From assembly GCA_009885845.1 (NCBI GenBank), contig VFJW01000007.1:36515-100514 (forward strand): a DNA stretch of 64,000 nucleotides, read 5' to 3'. The DNA comes from Geobacter sp. (GTDB lineage: Bacteria; Desulfobacterota; Desulfuromonadia; Geobacterales; Pseudopelobacteraceae). The notes beneath the pieces were generated by a model. The model made no database searches. It was not told where the DNA came from and saw nothing but the letters and a program-made list of their open reading frames with translations. Of the stretch, positions 37,385-46,611 are shown piece by piece; within the stretch, counting starts at the first letter, position 1; the number at the start of each line of letters is the position of its first letter. A program made the translations under genes and the position numbers.

Positions 37385-38459
37385 AGCATTTTTTATAAAA
37401 CTCAGAGGCACTCTCTTGCTCCGATTCTATTTCCTCCTGATTATACTGTCTCTGCTCATATCCGGATGCACTTCTCTCAGGCTGGATGAAGCGGCGTGGC
37501 AGGATCAGCGGTTGATTGCCGTGTGGCCTCCGCCGCCTGAAAAAGGCAGAATAAAATTGCTGCAGGTGATTCAGGGGCCGCAGGATGTTATCGACAAGTC
37601 ATCCGGAGTTACTAAAAAGATATTTGACTATATTACCGGGAACAAAGAAGAATTTATTGGTTTTTATACACCACAGTGTATTGCTGCAGACGGTAATGGC
37701 TTGATCTATATTGCTGACCCATCAATTGGAGTTGTTCACAAATACAATCTTGCCACAAAAGAAGTGCAGTATATTGTTCAGGCCGGTGAAAAGAGACTTG
37801 TCAGTCCGGTTGGCGCTGTCCTTGATAGTGAAAATAACCTTTACGTTACCGATGCGCAGCAAGCGGCAATTTTCAAGTTTAGTCCGGACGGGGTGTTTCT
37901 TCATGAACTCGATAGTAAAGGCACGTTGCGCCGCCCGGCTGGAATTGCTTTGAGAAGCAATGGAGACAGGCTTGTTGCCGACGCATTGGCACATAAAGTT
38001 TTTATCTTTGGAAAAGATGACAGCTTTAAAGGGGAACTTGCCGGAACTGATTTTACGGAGTCATTCAGCAGGCCGACTTATCTTGCGGTGGATAAACAGG
38101 ATAATGTATATGTTACTGATACCATGAATTTCACTGTCAGGGTATTTGATGCACAAAATAGATATGTCAGGAGTCAGGGGCAGATTGGTGATGTACCCGG
38201 GTTTTTTGCCCGCCCAAAAGGAGTGGCGCTTGACAGCGATCAGAATCTTTACGTTATCGATTCAATATTCGGTAATTTTCAGATTTTTGACCAGAAGGGT
38301 GATCTTTTGCTGTATGTCGGCCAGGAGGGAACTTTGCCAGGTGAATTCATGCTCCCAAGCGGGATTTTTATAGATCGGAATGACCGGATCTATATTTCAG
38401 ATACATTTAATAACCGTATACAGATTTATCAGTATTTGAAGGAGAAGGTGCAGAAATGA
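37377..38459 (+). CDS. NHL-repeat lipoprotein
   Basis: The 360-residue protein has a signal ending LLISGC (lipid-anchored Cys31) and a six-bladed NHL beta-propeller from about residue 95 with repeated units such as GLIYIADPSIGVVHKYN, NLYVTDAQQAAIFKF and RIYISDTFNNRIQIY. NHL propellers bind partners or act as scaffolds. The next gene, a tetraheme cytochrome, overlaps its stop (ATGA). In Geobacter such propellers are common next to outer-surface cytochromes, so it may be the scaffold of an electron conduit. Confidence 0.85.
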   Translation: MLKAFFIKLRGTLLLRFYFLLIILSLLISGCTSLRLDEAAWQDQRLIAVWPPPPEKGRIKLLQVIQGPQDVIDKSSGVTKKIFDYITGNKEEFIGFYTPQCIAADGNGLIYIADPSIGVVHKYNLATKEVQYIVQAGEKRLVSPVGAVLDSENNLYVTDAQQAAIFKFSPDGVFLHELDSKGTLRRPAGIALRSNGDRLVADALAHKVFIFGKDDSFKGELAGTDFTESFSRPTYLAVDKQDNVYVTDTMNFTVRVFDAQNRYVRSQGQIGDVPGFFARPKGVALDSDQNLYVIDSIFGNFQIFDQKGDLLLYVGQEGTLPGEFMLPSGIFIDRNDRIYISDTFNNRIQIYQYLKEKVQK

Positions 38460-39376
38460 ATGTTTCCGGTAAAACAGTACTATTAGTAGCAAGCGTAACC
38501 GTTTTATTGGTATCGCTTGCCTATCAGTCCGATGCGACTGCGCCGGGCCCCCTGGTTTCAGCGCCTGGAAACAGACACAATCTGTCGGCTTCTAATACGA
38601 TCCCGGGTTTTCTGTATAAGGCAACCAATGACGCAGCAAACAACCCCCGCGGCCAGCAGATATGTATATTCTGCCATACGCCGCACAGTGCCAATGTGGT
38701 CGGACAGGCTCCCCTCTGGAACCGGTCGTTTTCAATGCAAAATTTTCAGCGTTATACATCGTCTACACTCAATATCCGGCATATTGCCAATGCACAATAT
38801 GGTGTCGGGGCCCAGCCAAATGGCTCGTCAAAGCTATGCCTGAGCTGTCATGATGGTGTTTCAAAGCTTGGTGTTGTATTTAACGGGCCTGAAATTTTTA
38901 TGGTTACTGACGTGATTTCCGGTCTTGCAAGCTTTGCGCCGGCAACAAATAAAATGCTGTCGGGTCATCATCCGGTTTCATTCGTTTATTTGACCGGATT
39001 TAATTCAGGGAGTCAAACTGGTTCTGTACTTTCCGGTCTTCCCGTGACATACCGGTTTATGCCGCAATCAAGTGCGATGTCAGGTGTCAACAAAGTGAAG
39101 TTGTTTGATACCAATAAAAACAGTAATGGCTGGATGCAGTGTACTACTTGTCATGATCCACATCAGAACCAGTCTGAAGAGACATCATGCTATGCAAGTG
39201 GCGGCGCTCTGGCTACATGTAATAATGGAACCGATACAAGGAAAGTTGCACCGTTTTGGGTATATCACGGTACAAATACGACAGCGACACAGGATACCGG
39301 GTCTGTCTGTAAAGTATGTCACGCTATGAGTGCCCCGGGTGTCTATGCACCATGGCCGCCTAAAATTTATCCATGA
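38456..39376 (+). CDS. Tetraheme c-type cytochrome
   Basis: The 306-residue exported protein has a signal peptide (to about 25) and four CXXCH motifs: CIFCH (from residue 70), CLSCH, CTTCH and CKVCH near the C-terminus. The spacing is wide (100 residues or more between some), which leaves room for a non-heme fold. HxP-type sequences such as CHTPHS and CHDPHQ are typical of Geobacter cytochromes. Overlaps the NHL gene by 4 bases; two more cytochromes follow. Confidence 0.85.
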   Translation: MNVSGKTVLLVASVTVLLVSLAYQSDATAPGPLVSAPGNRHNLSASNTIPGFLYKATNDAANNPRGQQICIFCHTPHSANVVGQAPLWNRSFSMQNFQRYTSSTLNIRHIANAQYGVGAQPNGSSKLCLSCHDGVSKLGVVFNGPEIFMVTDVISGLASFAPATNKMLSGHHPVSFVYLTGFNSGSQTGSVLSGLPVTYRFMPQSSAMSGVNKVKLFDTNKNSNGWMQCTTCHDPHQNQSEETSCYASGGALATCNNGTDTRKVAPFWVYHGTNTTATQDTGSVCKVCHAMSAPGVYAPWPPKIYP

Positions 39377-39394
39377 TAATTACAGGATACTGAT

Positions 39395-40462
39395 ATGAAA
39401 AGCCGGTCGCTATATTCTTTTGTGTATATAATCGTGTCTGTTGCCGCAATGAGCCTTCCCGTTTTTGCCGCGACTCATCTGGAAGAAAGATATATTAAGA
39501 CAGGTTGCGCTGCCTGCCACCTCGGATTTGATTTCAAGTATGGCGGGGGAGTCCAGCGTTGTCTTCTTTGTCACGGCCCGAATTATACATCCATGATCGG
39601 GATTATGGCGCCAGGAGTCTCTCCGAAAAATGTGGTTCCGGATCTGGGGAAAAACTATTCTCATCAACTCAAAACGAGTGCCGGAAAGCATTCCCCTCGC
39701 GAAGTTTTGCCGGAAACTGATCAGAATATGCCTCGACATGCCGATTGTAACGATTGTCATAAACCACACACATCGAGTTACGGTTCTCCTTTTGCCGGAA
39801 TTGCAGGAAAGAAGATCGGAAACTTCAATACTCAGATCACCAAAGAATATGAGCTTTGTTACCTCTGTCATTCCGACAGTGCCAACCTTCCCGTAAAATC
39901 AACAAACAAGCGAATTGAATTTTCAATTAACAACCCTTCATTTCATCCGATAGAAGGTGAAGGAAAAAATCTGGCAGTCATCAGTCTTATACGCCCATAC
40001 CGGGAAAAGAAAAGCTCACCAAGTGATGTTTCGATATTGAAATGCGCAGACTGTCACAGTAGTGATGATCCCACTTCACCGCGTGGCCCGCATGGTTCCA
40101 GATATCAGGGGCTGCTCACGGACAATTATTCAACCGGTGATAATATTGTGGAAAGCAGCTTTGCGTACGGGATCTGTTATAAATGCCACAAAAGATCGAG
40201 CATTCTGGGGAATGAAAGTTTCATATCACACTCCCGGCATATTACCGGTGAACGTAACTTCAAGGGTGGCGGAACATCTTGTTACACCTGTCATTCGTCA
40301 CATGGCAGTGTAGAAAATCGGTATTTAATTCGTTTTAACCGCGAATTCGTAACTGAAAGTTCAACCGGAAAACTTAAATTTGTCGAGAAGGGAACGTATA
40401 CGTTCCATGGCGAGTGTTGGCTGACATGCCACGGCGTTGATCACAATCCGAAGTCTTACTGA
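39395..40462 (+). CDS. Octaheme-type c-type cytochrome with one CX3CH site
   Basis: The 355-residue exported protein (signal to about residue 25, ending VFAA) has seven CXXCH motifs (CAACH, CLLCH, CNDCH, CYLCH, CADCH, CYKCH, CYTCH) and a C-terminal CWLTCH, a CX3CH variant. CX3CH can carry heme in some proteins when the right maturation is present. It is the middle of three cytochrome genes and starts 18 bases after the first one. The function is probably electron transfer through the periplasm or outer membrane. Confidence 0.82.
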   Translation: MKSRSLYSFVYIIVSVAAMSLPVFAATHLEERYIKTGCAACHLGFDFKYGGGVQRCLLCHGPNYTSMIGIMAPGVSPKNVVPDLGKNYSHQLKTSAGKHSPREVLPETDQNMPRHADCNDCHKPHTSSYGSPFAGIAGKKIGNFNTQITKEYELCYLCHSDSANLPVKSTNKRIEFSINNPSFHPIEGEGKNLAVISLIRPYREKKSSPSDVSILKCADCHSSDDPTSPRGPHGSRYQGLLTDNYSTGDNIVESSFAYGICYKCHKRSSILGNESFISHSRHITGERNFKGGGTSCYTCHSSHGSVENRYLIRFNREFVTESSTGKLKFVEKGTYTFHGECWLTCHGVDHNPKSY

Positions 40463-40477
40463 CAGGAAGCATAATTT

Positions 40478-40930
40478 ATGCGATTTCATGCTCGTAAAAT
40501 AGTTTCAAACGCGGTGACAATTTTTTTTATATCCGGTAGCGTCTGTCTGGCCGGGAATGTTTCGGCCACCCTTCATTCTGAAACGGGCGATTGCTCAATA
40601 TGCCACGTTGCATCGGCAGAAAAGTTGCGTGGCTGGTTTACATCTGGATCGACTAAAAGAGAATTAAAAGATGACCTGAATCAGGTATGCCTTAAATGCC
40701 ATACCGTTAAACCCACTCATGCCGGTGGTTTTTTTGGAGTTGGCATTGGTCACGGCGTGGGGAAAAAACCTGAGTTTAATCTTCAGAATCTTCCCCTTGC
40801 CGGTGATGGGACAATCACGTGTGCTACAACGTGCCATAATGTGCACGTTACTTCAGACGATGTGCGACTGCAGCGTAAACTTCTGAGAGCACCCGTCAAC
40901 TCGCTGTGTATCTCCTGCCACAATATATAA
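40478..40930 (+). CDS. Small tri/tetraheme cytochrome with CX3CH site
   Basis: The 150-residue exported protein (signal to about residue 33) has CSICH, CLKCH, CATTCH (CX3CH) and CISCH, the last only two residues from the C-terminus. The presence of a CX3CH variant in both this and the previous protein suggests it is a feature and not a mutation. It is the last gene of the NHL-cytochrome group. Confidence 0.8.
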   Translation: MRFHARKIVSNAVTIFFISGSVCLAGNVSATLHSETGDCSICHVASAEKLRGWFTSGSTKRELKDDLNQVCLKCHTVKPTHAGGFFGVGIGHGVGKKPEFNLQNLPLAGDGTITCATTCHNVHVTSDDVRLQRKLLRAPVNSLCISCHNI

Positions 40931-40961
40931 CGCGATAAAAGTAACATAATTTTAATAACTG

Positions 40962-40989
40962 AAACCACAGGCCGTCTAGTCTGTGGTTT
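40962..40989 (+). terminator. Hairpin after cytochrome cluster
   Basis: AAACCACAG (40962-40970) pairs with CTGTGGTTT (40981-40989) around a 10-base loop, followed by the T-rich ATGTTTTTAT. It separates the cytochrome operon from the secretion operon. Confidence 0.65.
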
Positions 40990-41031
40990 TATGTTTTTAT
41001 ATTTTGACATTTATGGTACTAAATAAGGGTT

Positions 41032-42240
41032 ATGGCGCTTTATTCCTGCAAAATCGGTGCATCCGACGGTAAAATTCTCATCAGAGATTTTGAGGCTGCA
41101 GATAGTAGCGTTTTACGCAATAATCTTGAGGATCAGGGCTTTTTTGTTTTTGAAGTCAAGAAGAAGCCGTTTCAGTTTCTTTTTGACAAGGGTCTCAGAC
41201 GCAAAAAAATTGATAACCGGGCTCTTTTAACCTTTAATCAGGAAATGCTCGTGCTGATCAAGGCCGGTATGCCGATCATGCAGGTGCTCGATGCTATTCT
41301 GGAACGCCATGATTCCGGTGCGTTATACGAAGTACTGGTACAGGTACGTGAAGACGTAAAGGCCGGCGCGGCATTGTCGGTTGCGATGGAAAAGCATGGC
41401 CGGGCTTTTCCCTATCTCTACGTTGCTTCCATTCGTGCGGGTGAGCGGACCGGCGACCTTCCCCAAACCATCCGCCGCTATATTGAGTACCTTAAGAGAG
41501 TTGGTTCACTCCGAAAAAAAATTGTAGCTGCAGTTTTTTATCCGGCCATTCTTGTCGTTTTTGCCTTTCTTGCGATTACACTTTTACTGGTGTTTGTCGT
41601 GCCGACCTTCAGCCAGGTATACACCGACTCAGGATCTCAGCTTCCCGCGCTGACTCAGTTGTTAATTACATTCACTTCGCTGCTCAGACGATATTTTATA
41701 TTCGGCATCATCGGTTGTATTGCTCTGCTTGCAGCATTCAGATCGTGGAAAAACACCGAAGCGGGCCGATATGCGATCGATAGTTTTAAATTGACTGTTC
41801 CGGTTGCCGGAGATGTTTTTACCAAGTATGCGGTGGCCGGGTTTACCCGTACCCTGGCAACTGTTCTGGGCAGCGGTATTCCGATCATCGAATCACTGCG
41901 CATGTCGATCGGGACTTTAGACAATGTGTTTATGGAGAAACGCCTGTTCGAAGCGGTCCGTTATATTGAAGAAGGTGGACGGCTCTCGGTTGCGCTTGAA
42001 CGTATTCATATCATGCCGCCATTGGCACTGCGTATGTTGGGTGTCGGCGAAACCACCGGGTCACTCGAAGATATGTTGATTGATATATCAAATTATCTGG
42101 AAGATGAACTTGAGGAGCGGATGCATCTGCTGACAACCGCCATTGAACCGGCTATCATGCTTGTTATGGGTGTTGTGATCGGTACAATTATTATCGCGAT
42201 GTATCTTCCTATTTTCAAACTTGGCGGTACGGTAGGATGA
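41032..42240 (+). CDS. gspF: Type II secretion/pilus inner-membrane platform protein
   Basis: The 402-residue protein has two repeated GspF domains (about 70-195 and 272-393), each ending in membrane helices, with TGDLPQTIRRYIEYL in the first and TGSLEDMLIDISNYLEDE in the second. It forms the membrane core that couples the ATPase GspE to pseudopilus growth. It opens a long same-strand run of secretion genes and ends 7 bases before gspE. Such an atypical cluster with pilMNOP-like genes has been described in Geobacter for export of a multicopper protein. Confidence 0.93.
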   Translation: MALYSCKIGASDGKILIRDFEAADSSVLRNNLEDQGFFVFEVKKKPFQFLFDKGLRRKKIDNRALLTFNQEMLVLIKAGMPIMQVLDAILERHDSGALYEVLVQVREDVKAGAALSVAMEKHGRAFPYLYVASIRAGERTGDLPQTIRRYIEYLKRVGSLRKKIVAAVFYPAILVVFAFLAITLLLVFVVPTFSQVYTDSGSQLPALTQLLITFTSLLRRYFIFGIIGCIALLAAFRSWKNTEAGRYAIDSFKLTVPVAGDVFTKYAVAGFTRTLATVLGSGIPIIESLRMSIGTLDNVFMEKRLFEAVRYIEEGGRLSVALERIHIMPPLALRMLGVGETTGSLEDMLIDISNYLEDELEERMHLLTTAIEPAIMLVMGVVIGTIIIAMYLPIFKLGGTVG

Positions 42241-42247
42241 AATTACT

Positions 42248-43966
42248 ATGAAATCATTCAGAAGAAAAAATATCGGCACTATTCTGATTGAACGGGAAAG
42301 CCTGAATCCCGATCAGATCCCGATAATTATTGACAGACAGATAACAACCCGGCAGCGCTTTGGCGAAATTGCAGTTCACGAAGGTTATATTACCGGAGAA
42401 GACCTGGCACAAGCGCTTGCAGAGCAGTTCAGCCTTGAATATGTGGATCTGCGAAATTTCAAGATGGACTCGGATCTGCTCAATCAATTACCGCCGGATG
42501 CTATTTATCGTTTTCATTTTGTGCCACTGGAAATAGATTCGCATAGTATTGTTGTCGCGGTTTCTGATCCGTCCGACGTCGTTAAATTGGATGAACTTGA
42601 GCTGCTGCTTGACCGCAAAGTTCAGATCCGGATTGCATCCGACTCAGCGATCGCTGTGGTAACAAAAGCCGGTGAGGGTACGCGTCGCGTTCTACGGGAA
42701 GTTTCTGAAGATTTTATGCTCCAGTTAGTCAAGGAAACCGACCGTGGTGAAGAGGTGTTGTCAGTTGAAACCCTGTCAGATGATACCAGTCCGATCATAA
42801 AACTGATAAATACTACTATTCTGGACGCTCTTAGCCGCAGAGCGAGCGATATTCATATTGAAACCGGTCTTGATGGGGTAGATATCAAATATCGTATCGA
42901 TGGCGTGCTGTATAAAGCGAACGATACAATCGATCTGCATTTTCAGGCTCCGATAATATCCCGTCTTAAAGTTATGAGTGAGCTTGATATTTCAGAACGC
43001 CGCGTTCCCCAGGATGGTCGGTTTAAAATTCGCTTTGGAGAAAAATCGATCGACTTCCGTGTCTCGATTATGCCAAGCTCACTGGGTGAAGATGCTGTAA
43101 TCCGTATTCTTGACAAGGAGAGTATCGCCAGTGATCTGAAGGGATTGACACTGGAAAACCTCGGCATCAGTGGTCGGGAGATCAAACGGCTGCGGAGAAA
43201 AATCCGTGAACCCTATGGAATGGTTCTGGTGACAGGTCCTACCGGTTCCGGTAAAACAACAACACTTTACGCCGCTCTGACCGAGATTCATACCGGTGAG
43301 GATAAAATCATCACGATTGAAGATCCTGTCGAATATATGCTGCGCGGTGTGCTTCAGATCCCGGTTAATGAAAAGAAAGGGCTGACCTTTGCCAAAGGAT
43401 TACGCTCAATATTGCGCCATGATCCGGATAAAATTATGGTCGGAGAAATACGGGATTCCGAGACAGCCCAGATCGCTGTCCAGTCGGCTCTCACTGGTCA
43501 CCTTGTATTCACAACGGTTCATGCCAACAATGTTTTTGATGTTATCGGTCGCTTTATCCATATGGGTATTGACCCCTATAATTTTGTGTCATGCCTTAAC
43601 TGTGTCCTGGCACAGCGGTTGGTGAGGAAAGTGTGCGTCGCCTGTCGCCGCCCGATACAGTACAGTGATGAGCAGTTGATTGATGGTGGTGTGGATCCGG
43701 AACGTTTCAGGGGGATGACGTTGTATGAAGCGCATGGTTGTGATGAGTGCCATGGTACCGGATATAAAGGTCGTGTGGCCATTGTTGAGCTTCTGGAGTT
43801 GAATGACCAGATTCGTGATCTCATAATTGCCAAAGTTCCCGCGACTCATCTTAAAAAGGCTGCCCGTGAAGCCGGAGTCATGTTTTTGCGAGATTCTGCT
43901 GAAGAGAAACTGGCGGCCGGTATCACGACACTCAAGGAGATTAACCGCGTCACGTTTGTTGAGTGA
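42248..43966 (+). CDS. gspE: Type II secretion/pilus assembly ATPase
   Basis: The 572-residue ATPase has an N-terminal GspE domain, Walker A GPTGSGKTTTLYAAL (about 332-346), the Asp box EDPVEYML, Walker B GEIRDSETA, and a tetracysteine zinc site CVAC...CDEC (about 460-500). It powers assembly of the pseudopilus. The stop overlaps the next start region by 4 bases at an alternative GTG. Length is normal for PilB/GspE proteins. Confidence 0.94.
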   Translation: MKSFRRKNIGTILIERESLNPDQIPIIIDRQITTRQRFGEIAVHEGYITGEDLAQALAEQFSLEYVDLRNFKMDSDLLNQLPPDAIYRFHFVPLEIDSHSIVVAVSDPSDVVKLDELELLLDRKVQIRIASDSAIAVVTKAGEGTRRVLREVSEDFMLQLVKETDRGEEVLSVETLSDDTSPIIKLINTTILDALSRRASDIHIETGLDGVDIKYRIDGVLYKANDTIDLHFQAPIISRLKVMSELDISERRVPQDGRFKIRFGEKSIDFRVSIMPSSLGEDAVIRILDKESIASDLKGLTLENLGISGREIKRLRRKIREPYGMVLVTGPTGSGKTTTLYAALTEIHTGEDKIITIEDPVEYMLRGVLQIPVNEKKGLTFAKGLRSILRHDPDKIMVGEIRDSETAQIAVQSALTGHLVFTTVHANNVFDVIGRFIHMGIDPYNFVSCLNCVLAQRLVRKVCVACRRPIQYSDEQLIDGGVDPERFRGMTLYEAHGCDECHGTGYKGRVAIVELLELNDQIRDLIIAKVPATHLKKAAREAGVMFLRDSAEEKLAAGITTLKEINRVTFVE

Positions 43967-43983
43967 CCGGAACAGGATACGTC

Positions 43984-44910
43984 ATGTTTTTTGCCAGTAA
44001 TCCAATCGGAGTTGAAATAAACGAGCATGGTGTTGTGTGTGTCCTGCCCGGCGGTTCTGCCGCTTCACCACGTGTTGAGCGGGTAGCCCAAGCCGCATTT
44101 TCTCCATTCACATTACAGGTCTCACTGCGAGAGCAGAATGTCATTAATCCTGATGCGTTTGTCGCAGGATTGAAATCTGCCTACAGTATGTTGCTGTGCA
44201 AATCACAGCGGGTTGCAGTGTCCCTGTCTGATGCGACTTGCAGGATCATGTTGCTTGATCTTGAAGGACGTTTCAAAAGCCGTGGAGAAGCTTTGGATCT
44301 CATCCGCTGGAAGTTGAAGAAGAGCATACCGTTTGACAGTGCGGATACCAAACTGGATTATCAACAGTTGGCGGTGCGGGAAAATGGTGATTTGGCGCTT
44401 CTTGTGGCAATGGCATCACGCTCAGTCATTTCTCAATATGAAGATCTGATTACCAAAGCGGGACTTTCACCTGCTCGTATTGATTGTAATACATTCAATA
44501 TATGCCGTCTTTTTGATCGTCGCCTGTCACTTCAGGATGATTGCATACTGATTTCATTTTACGGCAATACGTTGTCAATTGTGGCTTTTGCACAAGGGAT
44601 CCCGGAATTTATACGCAATAAGGACCTTTCCGGCCCCTCAGTTACTGACAACCGGTTATATATGGAAATAAACAGTTCTCTGCTGGTGTACAAAGAACGA
44701 TTTCCTGAACGGGTTGTGCAAAAGGTTTTTTGTGTAGCACCACCTGAGACTGCTCAGAATTTTCAGGAGATGATCGCTGAAGCGACCGGCTTAACGCCGA
44801 TTCTGCTTGAAACAAAGGGTGCGATAACGCCGGGAAATTCTGCGCCTGGGGATCAGGCGCGTCTATTCCCCTGCACGGCTGCAATTGGCGCGGCTTTGAG
44901 GAGTTATTAA
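43984..44910 (+). CDS. PilM/GspL-like cytoplasmic actin-fold protein
   Basis: The 308-residue product resembles PilM: GVEINEHGVVCVLPGG at the start, a type IV-pilus-like actin fold, and LIRWKLKKSIPFD (the PilM/HofM segment that binds the PilN tail). It links the ATPase platform with the inner-membrane PilN-PilO pair. The ATG at 43984 has AGGA at 43972-43975; a GTG at 43963 overlaps gspE. Its stop shares one base with the pilN-like start. Confidence 0.75.
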   Translation: MFFASNPIGVEINEHGVVCVLPGGSAASPRVERVAQAAFSPFTLQVSLREQNVINPDAFVAGLKSAYSMLLCKSQRVAVSLSDATCRIMLLDLEGRFKSRGEALDLIRWKLKKSIPFDSADTKLDYQQLAVRENGDLALLVAMASRSVISQYEDLITKAGLSPARIDCNTFNICRLFDRRLSLQDDCILISFYGNTLSIVAFAQGIPEFIRNKDLSGPSVTDNRLYMEINSSLLVYKERFPERVVQKVFCVAPPETAQNFQEMIAEATGLTPILLETKGAITPGNSAPGDQARLFPCTAAIGAALRSY

Positions 44911-45446
44911 TGCGTTTCACTATTAATCTTGCAACACGCACCTATCTTGACCATCGTGTCATTAACAGGTTTGCATACATATTTATTGCGGCACTAGTCG
45001 TCTTTGCAGTCTGGAGTGTCATTCGAATGTCATCGAATATGGGTGAACTGGGTCGACTGAGCGCTGATATTTCTGAAATTCAAAGCAAACTCGGAGCCAG
45101 ACCGAACGGCATTACCGAAGCTGATTTCAGTCGCCAGAAGTCACGTATACGTTTCTATAATGAAATTATTGAACGTAAGGGCACAAACTGGCTCAGTCTG
45201 CTTGAATTGTTTGAAAATGTCACACCGGAAGGGTTATCGTTGACATCTCTCTCTCTCGAAAAAAAACCTGATCAGTGGAAACTGGAGGGGCGTGCCCGCT
45301 CTTTTAAAGTAGTACAACAATATCTTGAAAAGCTGGAATCATCGAAAAACTTTACAAATGTTCTATTACTATCCCATCAAAATATGGTTATAGGTGAGCG
45401 AGGTCGCGGCGTACAATTTGCGATCACCTGCAAGGTACTGAATTGA
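44910..45446 (+). CDS. PilN-like inner-membrane protein
   Basis: The 178-residue protein begins MRFTINLATRTYLDHR, which matches the conserved PilN INLLP-like motif that docks into PilM. It has one membrane helix (about 22-42) and a periplasmic coiled-coil/ferredoxin-like domain. It is placed between pilM- and pilO-like genes. Confidence 0.78.
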   Translation: MRFTINLATRTYLDHRVINRFAYIFIAALVVFAVWSVIRMSSNMGELGRLSADISEIQSKLGARPNGITEADFSRQKSRIRFYNEIIERKGTNWLSLLELFENVTPEGLSLTSLSLEKKPDQWKLEGRARSFKVVQQYLEKLESSKNFTNVLLLSHQNMVIGERGRGVQFAITCKVLN

Positions 45447-45991
45447 TACTACCGTATATATTAGAAATAGTCCGTCAAAAGTGGCGTATTCTAAGCATAA
45501 TTCTGGCACTGCTTCTGCTCAATGTGATCCTGGGTGCTGTTATCTCCGTCTACCAACGCCCTTTGCTGTCAGAACTGCAATCGAAGTGGAGCAACCTGCG
45601 TCATCAGGTCGCCAGAAGTGGGAAGGTCGATGCTGTAACCCTTTATCAACAAGGTTCTGCAGACCTCGAAACGCTGAATGCTGCTATTCCGGAAAAGAGG
45701 TACTTTGCCAGAGTACTGAGTGATTTGCTTGAAACGGCAGCAGGCAATGCGGTAGAAATTGGCACAATCAGCTATAAACCGGTTCAACTTAAGGAAGAAA
45801 AGCTGCTTAGTTATCAATTGTCGTTTTCTGCCAATGGCAGTTATGCGGCAGTTAAAAGTTACCTTGCCGATCTTCAGGATAATCCGGAATTGCTGGTGGT
45901 CGATACCGTCAGTTTTGCAAACAACGATCTTTTTGTTGAGAAAGTTACTATGAATCTGCTCATTACGGTGTATCTCCGGGAGGGTGTATGA
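45443..45991 (+). CDS. PilO-like inner-membrane protein
   Basis: The 182-residue protein has one membrane helix at about 16-36 and a periplasmic domain with YQQGSADLETLNAAIPEKRYFARVL-type sequence (quoted in part) seen in PilO. The start is a TTG overlapping the previous stop by 4 bases; no close ATG gives a complete helix. PilN and PilO form heterodimers that align the secretin with the platform. Confidence 0.72.
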   Translation: MILPYILEIVRQKWRILSIILALLLLNVILGAVISVYQRPLLSELQSKWSNLRHQVARSGKVDAVTLYQQGSADLETLNAAIPEKRYFARVLSDLLETAAGNAVEIGTISYKPVQLKEEKLLSYQLSFSANGSYAAVKSYLADLQDNPELLVVDTVSFANNDLFVEKVTMNLLITVYLREGV

Positions 45992-46584
45992 ATCGTCAAC
46001 GACTGATTCTGTTCATCCTGCTGATACTATTCGGTATTGCCGTAATCTGGAGTTACAACGCAATGCCGCGAACCAAAACAGTCAGTACCTTGACCTACAA
46101 AACAGGTCAGCAGACTCAACCGGTAGTGACCATTGCGGGTAGAGCCACCCGTGAGGCAGATGACGGCACCAGGCTAAAGCTCAGTCTGCTTGATACGGAA
46201 GTGGCCGGATTCAAAGGGTATCGCCGAAATATTTTTAAACCTGTTTTTGTTGATGAGATGAAAGTTGTCAAGCAACAGGCCGTTGCGATACTGCCGCTTC
46301 CTCCAAAAGTTCCGGTACCCCCTGTCTCGCAGGTGATTACTCAGCCTGAAGCTGCCCCGCTGGCCCGGTTTACGTTTCTGGGGTTTTTAAAAAGCGGTTC
46401 GGTAAAAACTATTTTTCTGGCAAAAGACAAGGATATACTGGTGGTAAAAAAAGGAGATAAATTTGCCGGACGATACGAGGCAACTGATATTTCAGATCAA
46501 GCATTAACGCTGACAGTCACCGATACCGGTGATGAAATGGTCATTCCATTGATAGAAAACCGGCCGCTTTCCAGAGCCAAATAA
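45988..46584 (+). CDS. PilP/GspC-like protein
   Basis: The 198-residue protein has an N-terminal membrane helix (about 5-23) instead of the lipobox of PilP, a proline-rich linker with PLPPKVPVPPVSQ, and a C-terminal domain FTFLGFLKSGSVKTIFLAKDKD...VVKKGDKF, like the HR/PilP domain that contacts the secretin. The start overlaps the PilO-like stop. Topology is closer to GspC. Confidence 0.7.
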   Translation: MNRQRLILFILLILFGIAVIWSYNAMPRTKTVSTLTYKTGQQTQPVVTIAGRATREADDGTRLKLSLLDTEVAGFKGYRRNIFKPVFVDEMKVVKQQAVAILPLPPKVPVPPVSQVITQPEAAPLARFTFLGFLKSGSVKTIFLAKDKDILVVKKGDKFAGRYEATDISDQALTLTVTDTGDEMVIPLIENRPLSRAK

Positions 46585-46611
46585 ACAATTTATTCCGAGG
46601 AGACGCACGCA

